Source of the DNA: Bradyrhizobium diazoefficiens
GTDB lineage: Bacteria; Pseudomonadota; Alphaproteobacteria; Rhizobiales; Xanthobacteraceae
Reading direction: 5' to 3'
Assembly: GCF_016616235.1 (NCBI RefSeq)
Contig: NZ_CP067100.1
Span: forward strand, 6,011,001-6,075,000
DNA: 64,000 bases
This document shows positions 1-12,270 of the stretch, one piece after another; position 1 is the stretch's first letter, and each line of letters opens with the position of its first letter. The translations under genes and the position numbers were made by a program. A model generated the notes under the pieces. It did no database searches. It was not told the origin of the DNA and was given only the letters and a program-made list of their open reading frames with translations.

Positions 1-1041
1 GCCCCGGCCGTCGCGCTTGGCACGATAGAGCGCGGAATCGGCATTGGCGAGCAGCGTTGCCGCATCCACGCCGTCATCCGGATAGAGCGCGATGCCGACG
101 CTGAGGCCGACATGGGAGAGGTAGTCGTCGACCTCGAGCTCGGTGCCGATCGCCTCAACCATGCGCTCGCCGAGCGCCAGCACCTCGTCGCGGCAGACAT
201 CGCCCGGCATCAGGATCATGAACTCGTCGCCGCCGATGCGGGCGACGAAGGCGCCGTCGGCTTCTACGGCAAGACGCTCGGCCGCGGTCCGCATCAGCAT
301 GTCGCCGACGGGGTGGCCGAACACGTCGTTGACCTCCTTGAAGCGGTCGAGATCGAGGCTGAGCACCGCAAAGCTGGTCGAGGCCTCCTGCGCCCGCTCC
401 AGCCGCTCGGCCAGCGCGGCATTGAAGGCGCTGCGGTTGGGCAGATTGGTCAGTGCATCGTGTTGGGCGAGATGGCTGATGCGTTGCTGCGTGTTGACGC
501 GCTCGGTGACGTCCTCGATCACGCCGACCAGATATTGCGGATCGCAGGCGCCATCCGTGATCAGCATTTTGCGCGAATTGACGACGCGGTCGTGACCCTT
601 GACGCCGACTTCGAGGAGATGCTCCTCGAGAAACATCGGCATGCCGCTGGCGACGACCCGGCGGTCCTGCTCGTTGACCATGCGGGCGACGTCGGCCGGG
701 AAAATCTCCTCGGGCGTCCTGCCCAGCATTTGCTCGCGCGGCACGCCGTAATAGTCCTCGCCGGCGCGATTGAGCAGAATATAGCGCGAATCCTTTGCGC
801 ACTTTGCGAACACGGCAATCGGGATATTCTCGACGATGGTGTCGAGGAACTCCCGGGTCCGCAGCAGATCCTGCTCGACCTCGCCGTGGGTGTGCCCGCG
901 CACGTCCATCATCCTCTGGCGGTCGCGATCGCCGGCGTCATAGGCCGCGCTGACGAGCTCGCCCAGCTTGGCGAGATCGACCCGTCCGGTGGCATCGGTG
1001 GCACAGCGGAGCTGCTCGGTGAACAAGCGATGCATGCTCAT
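1..1041 (-). CDS. PAS-GGDEF diguanylate cyclase (C-terminus cut by window edge)
   Basis: This frame is open from the ATG at 1041 to the window edge (347 codons, no stop), with an in-frame stop just upstream at 1069-1071. Residues about 62-182 form a PAS sensor domain (ENIPIAVFAK onward, ending VGVIEDVTERV). A GGDEF domain follows from about 188, with the signature RIGGDEF near residues 268-274 and the domain end ALYRAKRDGRG at the edge. GGDEF enzymes make cyclic di-GMP from two GTP. The RxxD inhibitory site expected just before RIGGDEF is absent (EADGAFVA instead), so product inhibition through that site is unlikely. No membrane segment is visible, so it is probably cytoplasmic. An EAL domain could follow beyond the edge. 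Confidence 0.9.
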   Translation of the reverse strand, partial: MSMHRLFTEQLRCATDATGRVDLAKLGELVSAAYDAGDRDRQRMMDVRGHTHGEVEQDLLRTREFLDTIVENIPIAVFAKCAKDSRYILLNRAGEDYYGVPREQMLGRTPEEIFPADVARMVNEQDRRVVASGMPMFLEEHLLEVGVKGHDRVVNSRKMLITDGACDPQYLVGVIEDVTERVNTQQRISHLAQHDALTNLPNRSAFNAALAERLERAQEASTSFAVLSLDLDRFKEVNDVFGHPVGDMLMRTAAERLAVEADGAFVARIGGDEFMILMPGDVCRDEVLALGERMVEAIGTELEVDDYLSHVGLSVGIALYPDDGVDAATLLANADSALYRAKRDGRG

Positions 1042-1305
1042 GTCATCGCTCCGCGCCGCGTGCAGACCTCATGCCTGCAAATACCTTCGTTCCGCATCCC
1101 CGCGCTCTCGTAGCGTCCTAAACCGCAGATTGAGACGCTTAGCATTGCGCGGGCGTTAACGGATTCGCGTCTCGGTTGCGTTGGTTACCCGGGCCTCAAA
1201 GAACCGATCGGCTTGTGCAGCATTCTCCGGAGAACCCCGGAGAAAAGTGGCATGCCTTGGCACAACCGGAATCACAGCAGCATCGGTACGCATCTCATCC
1301 GTAGT

Positions 1306-2043
1306 CTACCGGATGAATGCGCTCTCTCCGGCCCGTATCGGCAGCGCGGAAATATCCTGCACCTTCGGAACTCGGCCGGCTTCCGCAGCGGTACGAATGG
1401 CCGCGATATTGGCGGCATAATTGGCGCGGCTCTTGCCGCGGAATACCGCCGATCCCGCGACCAGCGTATCGGCGCCAGCGGCGGCGACGGCAGCGGCATT
1501 GTCGCGCGTGATGCCGCCATCGACCTCGAGCCGGATCGACCGCTCGCCGATCATGCTTCGAATGCGCCTGATCTTCTCGATCTGGGAGTCGAGGAAGGAC
1601 TGTCCGCCGAAGCCGGGATTGACCGTCATCACCAGCACGAGGTCGAGACGATCGAGCACGTATTCGATCGCGCTTTCGGGCGTCGCCGGACACAGGCTGA
1701 CGCCACACTTCTTGCCGAGCGCGCGGATTGCCTGCAGCGAGCGATCGAGATGCGGGCCCGCTTCGGCATGAACCGTGATGACATCGGCACCCGCCTTTGC
1801 GAAGGCCTCGAGATAGGGATCTGTCGGTGCGATCATGAGATGCACGTCGAAGATCTTCGACGTCATCGGCCGGATCGCCTTGATGACGTCGGCGCCGAAA
1901 CTGATGTTCGGCACGAAGTGTCCGTCCATGACGTCGCAATGGATCCAGTCGGCGCCGGCTGCGTCGATTGCCGCGATCTCCTCGCCGAGGCACGCAAAAT
2001 CCGCCGCCAGGATCGACGGGGCGATGATGATCTCTCTGCTCAT
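1306..2043 (-). CDS. cbbE: Ribulose-phosphate 3-epimerase, Calvin-cycle copy
   Basis: This 245-residue TIM-barrel enzyme interconverts ribulose 5-phosphate and xylulose 5-phosphate. The family signatures are clear: APSILAADF at the N-terminus, [16 protein letters not shown] with the metal-binding His and Asp, VDGGI, and the phosphate loop VAGSAVF. It is the last gene of the cbb operon. Its ATG overlaps the cbbX stop (ATGA), which suggests translational coupling. In the operon it returns xylulose 5-phosphate from the transketolase steps to ribulose 5-phosphate for phosphoribulokinase. No convincing terminator was seen downstream, only a short palindrome at 1223-1234. Confidence 0.95.
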   Translation of the reverse strand: MSREIIIAPSILAADFACLGEEIAAIDAAGADWIHCDVMDGHFVPNISFGADVIKAIRPMTSKIFDVHLMIAPTDPYLEAFAKAGADVITVHAEAGPHLDRSLQAIRALGKKCGVSLCPATPESAIEYVLDRLDLVLVMTVNPGFGGQSFLDSQIEKIRRIRSMIGERSIRLEVDGGITRDNAAAVAAAGADTLVAGSAVFRGKSRANYAANIAAIRTAAEAGRVPKVQDISALPIRAGESAFIR

Positions 2044-2972
2044 GGCTTTCCACCCCGCGCATCGGCTCCGCCGCTGAATACGCGGCTTGCGAGAACATCC
2101 GCCGGATCGATGGTTTCGAGATCGGCGACATCCAGCATGCGGTCGAGATCCGACACCAGCCGATCGGCCTGGCGCAGGCGGATGCGGTCGACCGCGTTGC
2201 GGATCGAGCGCGCATTGGAGAAGAACGGTTGGGTCCGCCGCAGCGCGATATATTTCTCGAATGCCTCCCGTGCCGCCGCCGAGAAGTGATAGCCGCGCTC
2301 TTTCAGCATCAGCTCGGCGATGACGAGCAGCTCAGCTTCCGCATAGTCGGGGAATTCGATGTGATGGGCGATGCGCGAGCGGAAGCCGGGGTTGGAGCCG
2401 AAGAAGTTCGTCATCCGCTCGCCATAGCCGGCGAGGATGACGACGAGGTCCTCGCGCTGGTTCTCCATCACCTGCAGCAGGATCTCGATCGCCTCCTGGC
2501 CGTAATCGCGCTCGTTGTCGGGCCGGTGCAGATAATAGGCCTCGTCGATGAACAGCACGCCCCCCATCGCCTTCTTCAGGATCTCTTTGGTCTTCGGCGC
2601 AGTGTGGCCGATATATTGCCCGACAAGATCGTCGCGCGTCACCGAGATCACCTGCCCGCGCCGCACGAAGCCGAGGCCGTGCAGAATTTTCGCCATGCGC
2701 AGCGCGACCGTGGTCTTGCCTGTGCCGGGGTTGCCGGTGAACGACATGTGCAATGTCGGCGGCGCGGCGGCTAGCCCGGCGCGCTGGCGGATGCGTTCGA
2801 TCAGCAACAGCGAGGCGATCTGGCGCACACGGTTCTTGACCGGCTTCAGCCCGATCAGCTCCCGCTCGAGTTGCTGCAGCGTGTCGGTGATTCCAGCCGC
2901 TTCGGCTTCCTTGCGGAGATCGAAGCTGGTCTCGGTAGGCTCGGTGGTCGTTGCGTGGGGGACATCCAGCAT
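2040..2972 (-). CDS. cbbX: CbbX, red-type Rubisco activase (AAA+ ATPase)
   Basis: This 310-residue AAA+ protein has Walker [10 protein letters not shown] (residues about 80-88), Walker [11 protein letters not shown] (about 138-147) and an arginine-rich sensor region. CbbX proteins remodel red-type (form IC/ID) Rubisco and release inhibitory sugar phosphates; the family is activated by ribulose bisphosphate. Its place directly after cbbL-cbbS is the usual one for red-type Rubisco loci and supports the form IC assignment. The stop codon overlaps the cbbE start by 4 bp. Confidence 0.95.
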   Translation of the reverse strand: MLDVPHATTTEPTETSFDLRKEAEAAGITDTLQQLERELIGLKPVKNRVRQIASLLLIERIRQRAGLAAAPPTLHMSFTGNPGTGKTTVALRMAKILHGLGFVRRGQVISVTRDDLVGQYIGHTAPKTKEILKKAMGGVLFIDEAYYLHRPDNERDYGQEAIEILLQVMENQREDLVVILAGYGERMTNFFGSNPGFRSRIAHHIEFPDYAEAELLVIAELMLKERGYHFSAAAREAFEKYIALRRTQPFFSNARSIRNAVDRIRLRQADRLVSDLDRMLDVADLETIDPADVLASRVFSGGADARGGKP

Positions 2973-3073
2973 GGCTACCCTCGAAGAAAAGAGCTTCGCC
3001 GCGGGGAGGCGGCGAAGCAGTGGTCCGCCAAGGAAACGGAGCAGGGAGTGCTCCGCGCGGAGGGAGAATGGAC

Positions 3074-3481
3074 TTAAGGCGACGCGTGCGCGGCCTGCCG
3101 GCGCACGGTGGTGTAACGGATTGCCCTGCCGCCGACCTCCTGCCGCACCAGCTCGAACTCGGCCTCCTGCAGCGGGCGGTTGACGATGAAGGAGATCCGC
3201 ACCGACTCCCAGCCATGGCTGGAGTCGAAGCCGCTGATGCGGATGTAGCTGTTACCATACACCCTGCGGCATTCGCCGAGCTCCATCATCACGCCGGCGG
3301 CGTCCTGGAGGTCGAACATCGGCAGCCCCCACATCTCCCAATAGGTGCTGCGGGGATGCGGATCGTCGGTGAACTCGATGTTCACCGCCCAACCATTGGC
3401 GAGGCAGTATTGCACCTGCTTATAGATCTGATCGTCGGTGAGATCAGGCAGGAACGAGAAGCAGCCCTGGGTCAACTTCAT
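3074..3481 (-). CDS. cbbS: Rubisco small subunit, red type
   Basis: This is a 135-residue small subunit starting MKLTQGCFSFLPDL, with the conserved stretch STYWEMWGLPMFDL and a C-terminal extension (VRRQAAHASP) typical of red-type small subunits. The same frame stays open far upstream, antisense-free but through cbbL in another frame. The ATG at 3481 is chosen because it matches the family start and follows cbbL by 11 nt, with a GAGG-type ribosome binding site inside that gap. It assembles with CbbL into the L8S8 enzyme. Confidence 0.96.
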   Translation of the reverse strand: MKLTQGCFSFLPDLTDDQIYKQVQYCLANGWAVNIEFTDDPHPRSTYWEMWGLPMFDLQDAAGVMMELGECRRVYGNSYIRISGFDSSHGWESVRISFIVNRPLQEAEFELVRQEVGGRAIRYTTVRRQAAHASP

Positions 3482-3492
3482 ATTCGATCTCC

Positions 3493-6070
<2,578 letters not shown>

Positions 6071-6082
6071 GAGAAGTCCTCC

Positions 6083-8101
6083 TTATTGCTTCTTGCGAGC
6101 GATCGCGCGACGGGCGGCTTCGGCAACGCTTTGCGGCGTGATGCCGAATTCGCGATAGAGCACCGATGCCGGCGCCGAGGCGCCGAAGCCGCGCATGCCG
6201 ACGAATTCGCCGTCGGTGCCGATCCAGCGGTACCAATCGCCGGGCACGGCCGCCTCGATGCCGATCCGTGGCGCGGTGCCGAGTACAGCGGCGCGATAAT
6301 CTTCCGGCTGCTCCTCGAACAACGAGAAGCATGGCGCGGAGACAACAGCGGCGCGGACGTGCTCGGTCGCAAGCAGGCGGGCGGCTTCCAGCGCGATCGA
6401 GACTTCCGAGCCGGTCGCCATCAGCGTCACGTCGCGCGACCCATCCGGTGACACGATCAGATAGGCGCCGCGCGCCACGCGATTCCTGCCACGGACATCG
6501 CTGCGGAAGGTCGGCAGCGCTTGGCGCGACAGACACAGCACGGAGGGACGATCCTCGGATGCGAGCGCGCAGTCCCAAGCCTCGAGTGTCTCGACCGCGT
6601 CTGCGGGACGAAACACGAGCAAGTTCGGAATAACGCGCAGCGCTGCAAGATGCTCGACTGGCTGATGCGTCGGTCCGTCCTCGCCGAGCCCGATGGAGTC
6701 GTGGGTCATCACATGGATGACGCGCAGCCGCATCAAGGCCGCAAGGCGGATCGCCGGCCGGCTGTAGTCGGAGAATGCGAGGAACGTGCCGCCATAGGGA
6801 ATAAAACCACCATGCAGGGCGAGGCCGTTCATTGCGGCGGCCATGCCGTGCTCGCGGACGCCGTAATGGATGTAGTCGCCGGCGAATGCGCCACGCTTGA
6901 CTGGAGCCTGCGCCTTGGCGTGCGTCAGGTTCGAATGCGTCAGGTCGGCAGAGCCCCCGATCAGTCCGGGGATTGTTCCGGCGATGGCCTCGAGCACCTG
7001 TTGCGAGGCCTGCCGCGTCGCAAGCTTCGGACGCTCGCTGGCAAAGCGTTCGCGCAATTTTGCCGCCGCCTGGGCATAGGCGTTCGGCAGGGCAACCGCC
7101 TTGCGCTCGATGAACAGGTCGCGCTGCTCGGGCGTTGCGCGTTCGTAGCGATCAAGCCAGGCGAGACGATCGACCTGCCCGCGCTGTCCGATCATCCGCC
7201 ACGCCTTAGCGACGGGAATCGGCACCACGAAGGCCTGATAGTCCCAGCCCAGCGTCCGCCGCGCCGCCGCTGTCTGCTCGGTGCCGAGCGGCGCGCCATG
7301 CGCCTTCTCGGTGCCTTGCCGATCCGGCGCGCCATAGCCGATGACGGTGCGGCAGGCGATCAGGGACGGCTTTGCGGTTTCACGCTCTTCCGCGATCGCC
7401 TGCGCTACGGCTTCGGCATCGTGCCCGTCCACGCGCCGAACCGACCAGCCGGAGGCGGCGAAGCGTGCAAGCTGATCGTCCGAGGTCGCAAGCGAGGTCG
7501 GCCCATCGATGGAGATGCCGTTGTCGTCGAACAGCACGATCAGGCGACCAAGCTGAAGGTGACCCGCGAGCGAGATCGCCTCCTGGCTGATGCCCTCCAT
7601 CAAACAGCCGTCGCCGGCAATGACATAGGTAAAGTGATCGACGAGGCCGTCGCCATGCCGCGCATTGGCCATGCGCTCGGCGAGGGCCATGCCGACGGCG
7701 GTCGCGATCCCCTGCCCTAACGGTCCGGTCGTGGTTTCGACGCCGGGGGTGTGGCCGTATTCCGGATGACCCGGCGTCTTCGAGCCCCACTGCCGGAAGG
7801 CCTTGATGTCATCAAGGCTGACATCGCCGCCGGTCAGATGCAGCAGCGCGTAGAGCAGCATCGAGCCGTGGCCCGCCGACAGCACAAAGCGGTCGCGGTC
7901 AGGCCAGCTCGGATGCGCCGAGTCGAACTTCAGGAATCGCGAGAACAGCACGGTCGCGACGTCGGCCATGCCCATGGGCAGGCCGGGATGGCCGGACTGC
8001 GAGGTTTCGATGGCGTCGACCGCGAGGAAGCGGACGGCATTGGCGAGATCGTTGTGCGTGACCGCCGCGATGTCGGCTTCGGCGTGAACCGAGATGTTCA
8101 T
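6083..8101 (-). CDS. cbbT: Transketolase
   Basis: This 672-residue transketolase moves two-carbon units to regenerate pentose phosphates. The N-terminal half carries the thiamine-diphosphate motif ([10 protein letters not shown] followed by DDNGISIDG) and the substrate histidine region [11 protein letters not shown]. The pyrimidine-binding domain includes [14 protein letters not shown]. Length and motifs are complete. It lies 16 nt after cbbP and 12 nt before cbbA on the same strand, so the operon is tightly packed. Confidence 0.97.
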   Translation of the reverse strand: MNISVHAEADIAAVTHNDLANAVRFLAVDAIETSQSGHPGLPMGMADVATVLFSRFLKFDSAHPSWPDRDRFVLSAGHGSMLLYALLHLTGGDVSLDDIKAFRQWGSKTPGHPEYGHTPGVETTTGPLGQGIATAVGMALAERMANARHGDGLVDHFTYVIAGDGCLMEGISQEAISLAGHLQLGRLIVLFDDNGISIDGPTSLATSDDQLARFAASGWSVRRVDGHDAEAVAQAIAEERETAKPSLIACRTVIGYGAPDRQGTEKAHGAPLGTEQTAAARRTLGWDYQAFVVPIPVAKAWRMIGQRGQVDRLAWLDRYERATPEQRDLFIERKAVALPNAYAQAAAKLRERFASERPKLATRQASQQVLEAIAGTIPGLIGGSADLTHSNLTHAKAQAPVKRGAFAGDYIHYGVREHGMAAAMNGLALHGGFIPYGGTFLAFSDYSRPAIRLAALMRLRVIHVMTHDSIGLGEDGPTHQPVEHLAALRVIPNLLVFRPADAVETLEAWDCALASEDRPSVLCLSRQALPTFRSDVRGRNRVARGAYLIVSPDGSRDVTLMATGSEVSIALEAARLLATEHVRAAVVSAPCFSLFEEQPEDYRAAVLGTAPRIGIEAAVPGDWYRWIGTDGEFVGMRGFGASAPASVLYREFGITPQSVAEAARRAIARKKQ

Positions 8102-8117
8102 CGGATCCTCCTCTTGT

Positions 8118-8993
8118 TCACTTCAAGCTGCGCTTGCGCTCGATCAATTGCATGATCAGCGGTGTCAGGATGAGCTGCATCGCGAGATCGAGCTTCGCGC
8201 CCGGACACACGATCGAATTCGCGCGCGACATCCAGCTTTGCGGCAACATCGAGAGCAGATAGGGGAAGTCGATGCCACGCGGGTTCTTGAAACGGATCAC
8301 AACCATTGATTCGTCCGGCGTCGGGATCCAGCGCGCGATGAATGGATTGGACGTGTCCACCGTCGGCACGCGCTGGAAGTTGATGTCGGTCTCGCTGAAT
8401 TGCGGGCAGATAAAGTGGATGTAGTCCGGCATTCGCCGCAGGATGGTGTCGGTAACGGCCTCGGTCGAATATCCGCGCGCGCTGCGGTCGCGATGCAGCT
8501 TCTGGATCCATTCGAGATTGATGACGGGCACGACGCCGATCTTGAGGTCGGCATAGCGCGCGACATTCACCTTGTCGGTCACGACGGCGCCGTGCAGGCC
8601 TTCATAGAACAGCAGGTCCGAATTCTCCGGCAGCCGCTCCCATTCTGTGAAAGTGCCGGGCGCGGCGCCGTGCAGCGCGGACTCTTCTGCGTCGTGCACG
8701 TAATGCCGCGTGGTCGCCGTGCCGGTCTCGCCATAGTCGCGAAAGGCTCGCTCCAGCTCCTCGAACAGATTGGTCTCGGGGCTGAAATGGCTGAAATGCT
8801 TATTGCCGCGCTCGGCCTCGGTGGCCATCTGCGCGCGCATTTCGGCGCGGTCGTAGCGATGGAAGGCATCGCCTTCGATGTAGACGGCGTTGACCTTCTC
8901 GCGAAAGAATATCTGCTCGAATGTCTTCTTGACCGAAGTGGTGCCGGCGCCGGAGGAGCCGGTGATGGAGATGATCGGATGCTTCCTGGACAT
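8118..8993 (-). CDS. cbbP: Phosphoribulokinase
   Basis: This 291-residue kinase phosphorylates ribulose 5-phosphate to ribulose 1,5-bisphosphate, the Rubisco substrate. It has the P-loop GSSGAGTTS at residues 12-20, and the lengths and motifs ([22 protein letters not shown]) match proteobacterial class I PRK, which lacks the redox-regulated cysteines of plant enzymes. It starts 12 nt after the cbbF stop. With Rubisco it is diagnostic for the Calvin cycle. Confidence 0.97.
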   Translation of the reverse strand: MSRKHPIISITGSSGAGTTSVKKTFEQIFFREKVNAVYIEGDAFHRYDRAEMRAQMATEAERGNKHFSHFSPETNLFEELERAFRDYGETGTATTRHYVHDAEESALHGAAPGTFTEWERLPENSDLLFYEGLHGAVVTDKVNVARYADLKIGVVPVINLEWIQKLHRDRSARGYSTEAVTDTILRRMPDYIHFICPQFSETDINFQRVPTVDTSNPFIARWIPTPDESMVVIRFKNPRGIDFPYLLSMLPQSWMSRANSIVCPGAKLDLAMQLILTPLIMQLIERKRSLK

Positions 8994-9005
8994 GGGTCAC
9001 CTCGC

Positions 9006-10043
9006 TCACAGCCGGAAGAAGCCGCGCCGCGCGAACAGCGGCGCGGAGACGCTGGCGACCAGCAACGGATCGCAGTGCAGTTCGGCGACGCGCAGCACCT
9101 CGTTGCTCGAGCCCATGACCAGCGGTACGCGCTGGTGCAGGCTTTGCGCCGCGAGATCGAGGATACGCTCGCGTCCGGTCGAGGCCGAGCCGCCGGCCTG
9201 CTCGATGATCATGGCCATCGGATGCGCCTCATAGGTCAGGCGCAGGCGGCCGTCGCCATAGCTCGGCCGCGCATCGGCCGGATAGAGGAACACGCCGCCG
9301 CGGGTGAGGATGCGATAGGCTTCCGCGACCAGCGAGCCGATCCAGCGCATGTTGAAATCGTGATTGGCGGGTCCGTCGACACCGGCGAGGCATTCGTCGA
9401 TGAAGGCGCGCACCGGCGGATCCCAATGGCGGCGATTGGACGCGTTGATCGCGAACTCTTCGCAAGCTTCGGAGATCTGCACGCCGCTGCGTGCGAGGCG
9501 GAAGCAGCCGGCCTTGCGATCGAGCGTGAAGATGTCGACGCCGTCGCCGAGCGTCAGCACCAGCGAGGTCTGCGGGCCGTAGGTGACGAACCCGGCCGCG
9601 AGCTGTGCCGAGCCGCGCTGATGGAACGCGAGCGCGAGATCGTCAGGGGCGGGCAGGATCGAGAAGATCGTGCCGACCGTCATGTTGACGTCGATGTTGG
9701 AGGAGCCGTCGAGCGGATCGATCGCGACACAGATGCGGCCTGCGCGATCGCCGATCTGGGGCTCGCGCATCTCCTCGGAGGCGAGCGCTGCGATCGGCAG
9801 CCTGCCGAGGCAGCGGCGCAGGATCGCATCCGCCTGGATGTCGAGATCGCGCTGAACATCGCCGTCGCTGTTGCGGCCGGTGGTCAGGCCGGAGGCGTCG
9901 GCGAGATCGCCGGTCGCGATCAGGTCGGCGATCTCGATCGCCGCGACCGCGATGGCGTCGACTGCGGCCGCCACGGCGAGCGCATGCGGCGCCGTCTCGG
10001 AATAGCGTTGAAGGTGGTCGTCCAGCCTGAGTTGCCCGGTCAT
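9006..10043 (-). CDS. cbbF: Fructose-1,6-bisphosphatase class I
   Basis: This 345-residue enzyme hydrolyses fructose 1,6-bisphosphate (and possibly sedoheptulose bisphosphate) in the Calvin cycle. The metal/phosphate motif [12 protein letters not shown] is intact, as is the C-terminal region [16 protein letters not shown]. It is the first gene of the cbb operon, so the promoter should lie in the 119-bp gap to the divergent cbbR. Confidence 0.96.
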   Translation of the reverse strand: MTGQLRLDDHLQRYSETAPHALAVAAAVDAIAVAAIEIADLIATGDLADASGLTTGRNSDGDVQRDLDIQADAILRRCLGRLPIAALASEEMREPQIGDRAGRICVAIDPLDGSSNIDVNMTVGTIFSILPAPDDLALAFHQRGSAQLAAGFVTYGPQTSLVLTLGDGVDIFTLDRKAGCFRLARSGVQISEACEEFAINASNRRHWDPPVRAFIDECLAGVDGPANHDFNMRWIGSLVAEAYRILTRGGVFLYPADARPSYGDGRLRLTYEAHPMAMIIEQAGGSASTGRERILDLAAQSLHQRVPLVMGSSNEVLRVAELHCDPLLVASVSAPLFARRGFFRL

Positions 10044-10162
10044 CTGCGTCCATCCCTTGCTGGCGCCGCATCCAATTCTCTCCCCGGTGGAGGCAGGTCG
10101 CGGTCAGTCCCAGCACGATGAGATTGACAGGGCCGGATTAATAAGGAAAATTTCTATTCATA
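10044..10162. promoter_or_regulatory. Divergent cbbF/cbbR control region
   Basis: This 119-bp gap lies between the divergent cbbR and cbbF starts, the usual location of CbbR sites and both promoters. An imperfect AT-rich dyad spans 10137-10164 (ATTAATAAGG through TCATAAT) and abuts the cbbR ATG. A second inverted pair, TTAATAAGGAAAATT at 10138-10152 and AATTTTCTTATAA at 10176-10188, straddles the cbbR start. LysR-type regulators commonly bind such T-N11-A style dyads and repress their own gene. No -35/-10 pair is clear enough to place. Confidence 0.55.
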
Positions 10163-11140
10163 ATGGTCGCCAAAGAATTTTCTTATAATGGCTCCGGCCA
10201 TGCAGCAGCCCAGCTCCGGCATCTGACAATCCGGCAGCTGCGCTCGCTCGCGGCGCTCTCCGCGAAGGGCAGCGTCACGGCGGCCTCGAGCCAGCTCGGC
10301 CTGACCCAGCCGGCCGTGACCCAGCAGCTGCGGCAGCTTCAGGACCTCGCAGGGTTGCCGCTGGTGCAGCGGACCGGCGACGGCATGCTGCTGACCGAGG
10401 CCGGCCGGGAGGTGCTGGCGCTCGCCGAGCGCGTCGAAGCCGCGATCATGGACTGCCAGGGCGCGCTCGACCTGCTCGCCGGCCGGACCGGTGGCACCGT
10501 GCATCTCGGCGCGGTCTCGACCGCGAAGTATTTCGTGCCGCATGCGATTGCGGCGTTCTCCAAGCGCTATCCGAAGATCGAGATCAAGCTCACCATCGGC
10601 AACCGCGAGGACATCCGCGAGGCCATGCACGGCTACGACCTCGATTTTGCGGTGATGGGTCGGCCACCGGCCGACGTCAGCGTCGACGTCCGTCAGCTCG
10701 GGCGCAATCCGCACATCATCGTCGCGCGCAAGGGGCACTGGCTGGAGAAGGATTCCGGCCTCAGCCTGACCGACCTCGTGCACGAGACCTTCCTCACCCG
10801 CGAACCGGGCTCGGGCACCCGGACGCTGATGGAGGGCATGTTCCAGAAGTCGGATCTCGAGCCGATCATCGGCATGGAGATGAGCAGCAACGAGACGATC
10901 AAGCAGGCGGTGATCGCCGGGCTTGGCATCGCCTTCATCTCGGCCCACACCGTCGCGCACGAGCTCGCCGAGGGCCGGCTCATCGTGCTCGATGTCGCGG
11001 GTCTGCCGATCGTCCGGCAATGGTACGTGATCCGCCGCAGCGACAAGGTGCTGCTGCCGCCGGCGCAGGCGATGTTCGATTTTCTCGGCTCGGAAGGCTC
11101 GAACTATCTGCCTGACCTGCCCGAATTCGGCGGCCGATAA
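10163..11140 (+). CDS. cbbR: CbbR, LysR-type activator of the cbb operon
   Basis: This 325-residue LysR-family regulator has an N-terminal winged HTH (about residues 20-80: TIRQLRSLAALSAKGSVTAA, QPAVTQQL) and a C-terminal effector domain with the family stretch GSGTRTLMEG. It is divergent from cbbF, the standard arrangement for CbbR. The ATG at 10163 is the only plausible Met, but its ribosome binding site is poor (GGA about 15 nt upstream) and the start lies inside an AT-rich dyad. This fits weak expression or autoregulation. Confidence 0.95.
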   Translation: MVAKEFSYNGSGHAAAQLRHLTIRQLRSLAALSAKGSVTAASSQLGLTQPAVTQQLRQLQDLAGLPLVQRTGDGMLLTEAGREVLALAERVEAAIMDCQGALDLLAGRTGGTVHLGAVSTAKYFVPHAIAAFSKRYPKIEIKLTIGNREDIREAMHGYDLDFAVMGRPPADVSVDVRQLGRNPHIIVARKGHWLEKDSGLSLTDLVHETFLTREPGSGTRTLMEGMFQKSDLEPIIGMEMSSNETIKQAVIAGLGIAFISAHTVAHELAEGRLIVLDVAGLPIVRQWYVIRRSDKVLLPPAQAMFDFLGSEGSNYLPDLPEFGGR

Positions 11141-11151
11141 TTCACCGGCGC

Positions 11152-11244
11152 TCAGCTCATGAGCTTCATGGCGATGGTCGCCGCCAGGACCACGATGATC
11201 TGGAGCAGACGCTCCGTCGTGAAGATGCGGTTGAAGGTGGTCAT
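11152..11244 (-). CDS. 30-residue hydrophobic small protein
   Basis: This short frame begins MTTFNRIFTTERLLQIIVVL and ends AMKLMS, 30 residues in all. An AGGGG ribosome binding site lies about 6 nt before the ATG. A basic/polar N-terminus followed by one hydrophobic helix (about residues 14-28) suggests a small single-pass inner-membrane peptide. It sits 11 bp beyond the convergent cbbR. I do not recognise a named family. The clean start signal and the amphipathic-then-hydrophobic composition argue for a real gene, but length alone makes this uncertain. Confidence 0.55.
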   Translation of the reverse strand: MTTFNRIFTTERLLQIIVVLAATIAMKLMS

Positions 11245-11355
11245 CGCTTGCCCCTGGCCGACGTGAAGAAGATCTCCACGGCAAAACTGCTAACACAGGT
11301 GCGCACCGAGACAACTCCGTAATCGCCACGGGATCTGCGCGGCGGTGGTTAACAA

Positions 11356-11565
11356 TCAGGCCGCGAGCGGGGCGGCGCAGTCCATCCGTGTCGCAAAAGA
11401 AGCTTCCAGCTCCGACAGCGCCCGCGCTTCCCACTCCCGCGCCTGCTCCAGCAGCGACCAGCTCTGGCTCGGGCGGAAGGCGGCGGTCTGGCGATAGAGC
11501 GATGCGATGCCGCGATAGCGGCGCACGTTCTCCAGGATGGCTTGACCGTTGATTTGGCCATTCAT
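11356..11565 (-). CDS. Small hypothetical protein (69 aa)
   Basis: This frame encodes MNGQINGQAILENVRRYRGI and continues with a predicted helical, soluble sequence containing SYRQTAAF-like and WSLLEQAREWEARALSELEA segments. The ATG at 11565 is preferred over one 15 codons earlier because GAGGGAG precedes it at good spacing. No membrane segment or known motif is evident. I do not recognise a family; the helical C-terminal half could be a short coiled coil. Confidence 0.6.
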   Translation of the reverse strand: MNGQINGQAILENVRRYRGIASLYRQTAAFRPSQSWSLLEQAREWEARALSELEASFATRMDCAAPLAA

Positions 11566-11720
11566 GTCCGAAAACTCCCTCGTCATTCCCGCGGGAGAAA
11601 CTGCGGCCAAATCTTTTTCGAAAAGTTAGCGGCGCACAGCAAGCTCGCGGATGGTTGCCGGACTGTTGCGGACGCGCAACGCGCAGGGTCGCGCAGCGCC
11701 GACTTGTTGCGCAGGGCTGG

Positions 11721-12140
11721 TTATTGCGAATTCGTTGCCGCGCTTTCGCGCGAGGACTTTAGCCCGCCGCGGCTGATGATCGTCATCGTCTCGCGGCAGA
11801 GATCGGCAAGCCCGATCAGCAGCACGGCAATCAAACAGAACAGGTTGATGGAATCCGCATTCGCGCTGGTGAGCGGCGTGAATTCGAAGAAAGGTGGTAT
11901 GAACGCCCACCACACCACGACAATGGTGAGCAGCGCGGCGAAGCCCGCCGCTGGTGCGCCTGCGACGATGCCGAGCACGAACAGGCTGGGCAGGAAAGCC
12001 GCGAAATAGAGCTTTGCGCCGAGCGCGACGCAGACGCCTTGAATCGCGGCCGACGCAGCGACGACGCCAAATCCGAGCAGAAACGCCCGCCACGACCATG
12101 GCCGTACTCGCGGTGCGCCAAACAGTCCCGCACGCCTCAT
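11721..12140 (-). CDS. Membrane protein resembling a DUF4118 sensor module
   Basis: The 139-residue product has a basic N-terminus and four hydrophobic segments (about residues 18-37, 42-62, 64-83 and 99-115). The arrangement, including LPSLFVLGIVAGAPAAGFAA, resembles the DUF4118 four-helix module normally found at the N-terminus of KdpD-like sensor kinases. Here no kinase domain follows, so it is a stand-alone module. Function is unknown. It is not obviously in an operon. Confidence 0.6.
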   Translation of the reverse strand: MRRAGLFGAPRVRPWSWRAFLLGFGVVAASAAIQGVCVALGAKLYFAAFLPSLFVLGIVAGAPAAGFAALLTIVVVWWAFIPPFFEFTPLTSANADSINLFCLIAVLLIGLADLCRETMTIISRGGLKSSRESAATNSQ

Positions 12141-12270
12141 CAGCCTCCCCCTGCCGCCCGTTAACCAAGGCCGCTTGCGACCAAAGTACTACAGCGCTGC
12201 GGAAATCGCGAGATGGAAATTGTGGCGCGGGCCGAGGCTTGGTAAACGCCCTCATCGCACAATGGTACCG

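Noticed and set aside
112..1113. A 333-codon plus-strand frame at the left edge
   Set aside because: It is antisense to the PAS-GGDEF gene, whose minus-strand frame has clear domain motifs.
1223..1234. Palindrome TTCTCCGGAGAA after cbbE as a terminator
   Set aside because: The stem is short and no T run follows on the minus strand.
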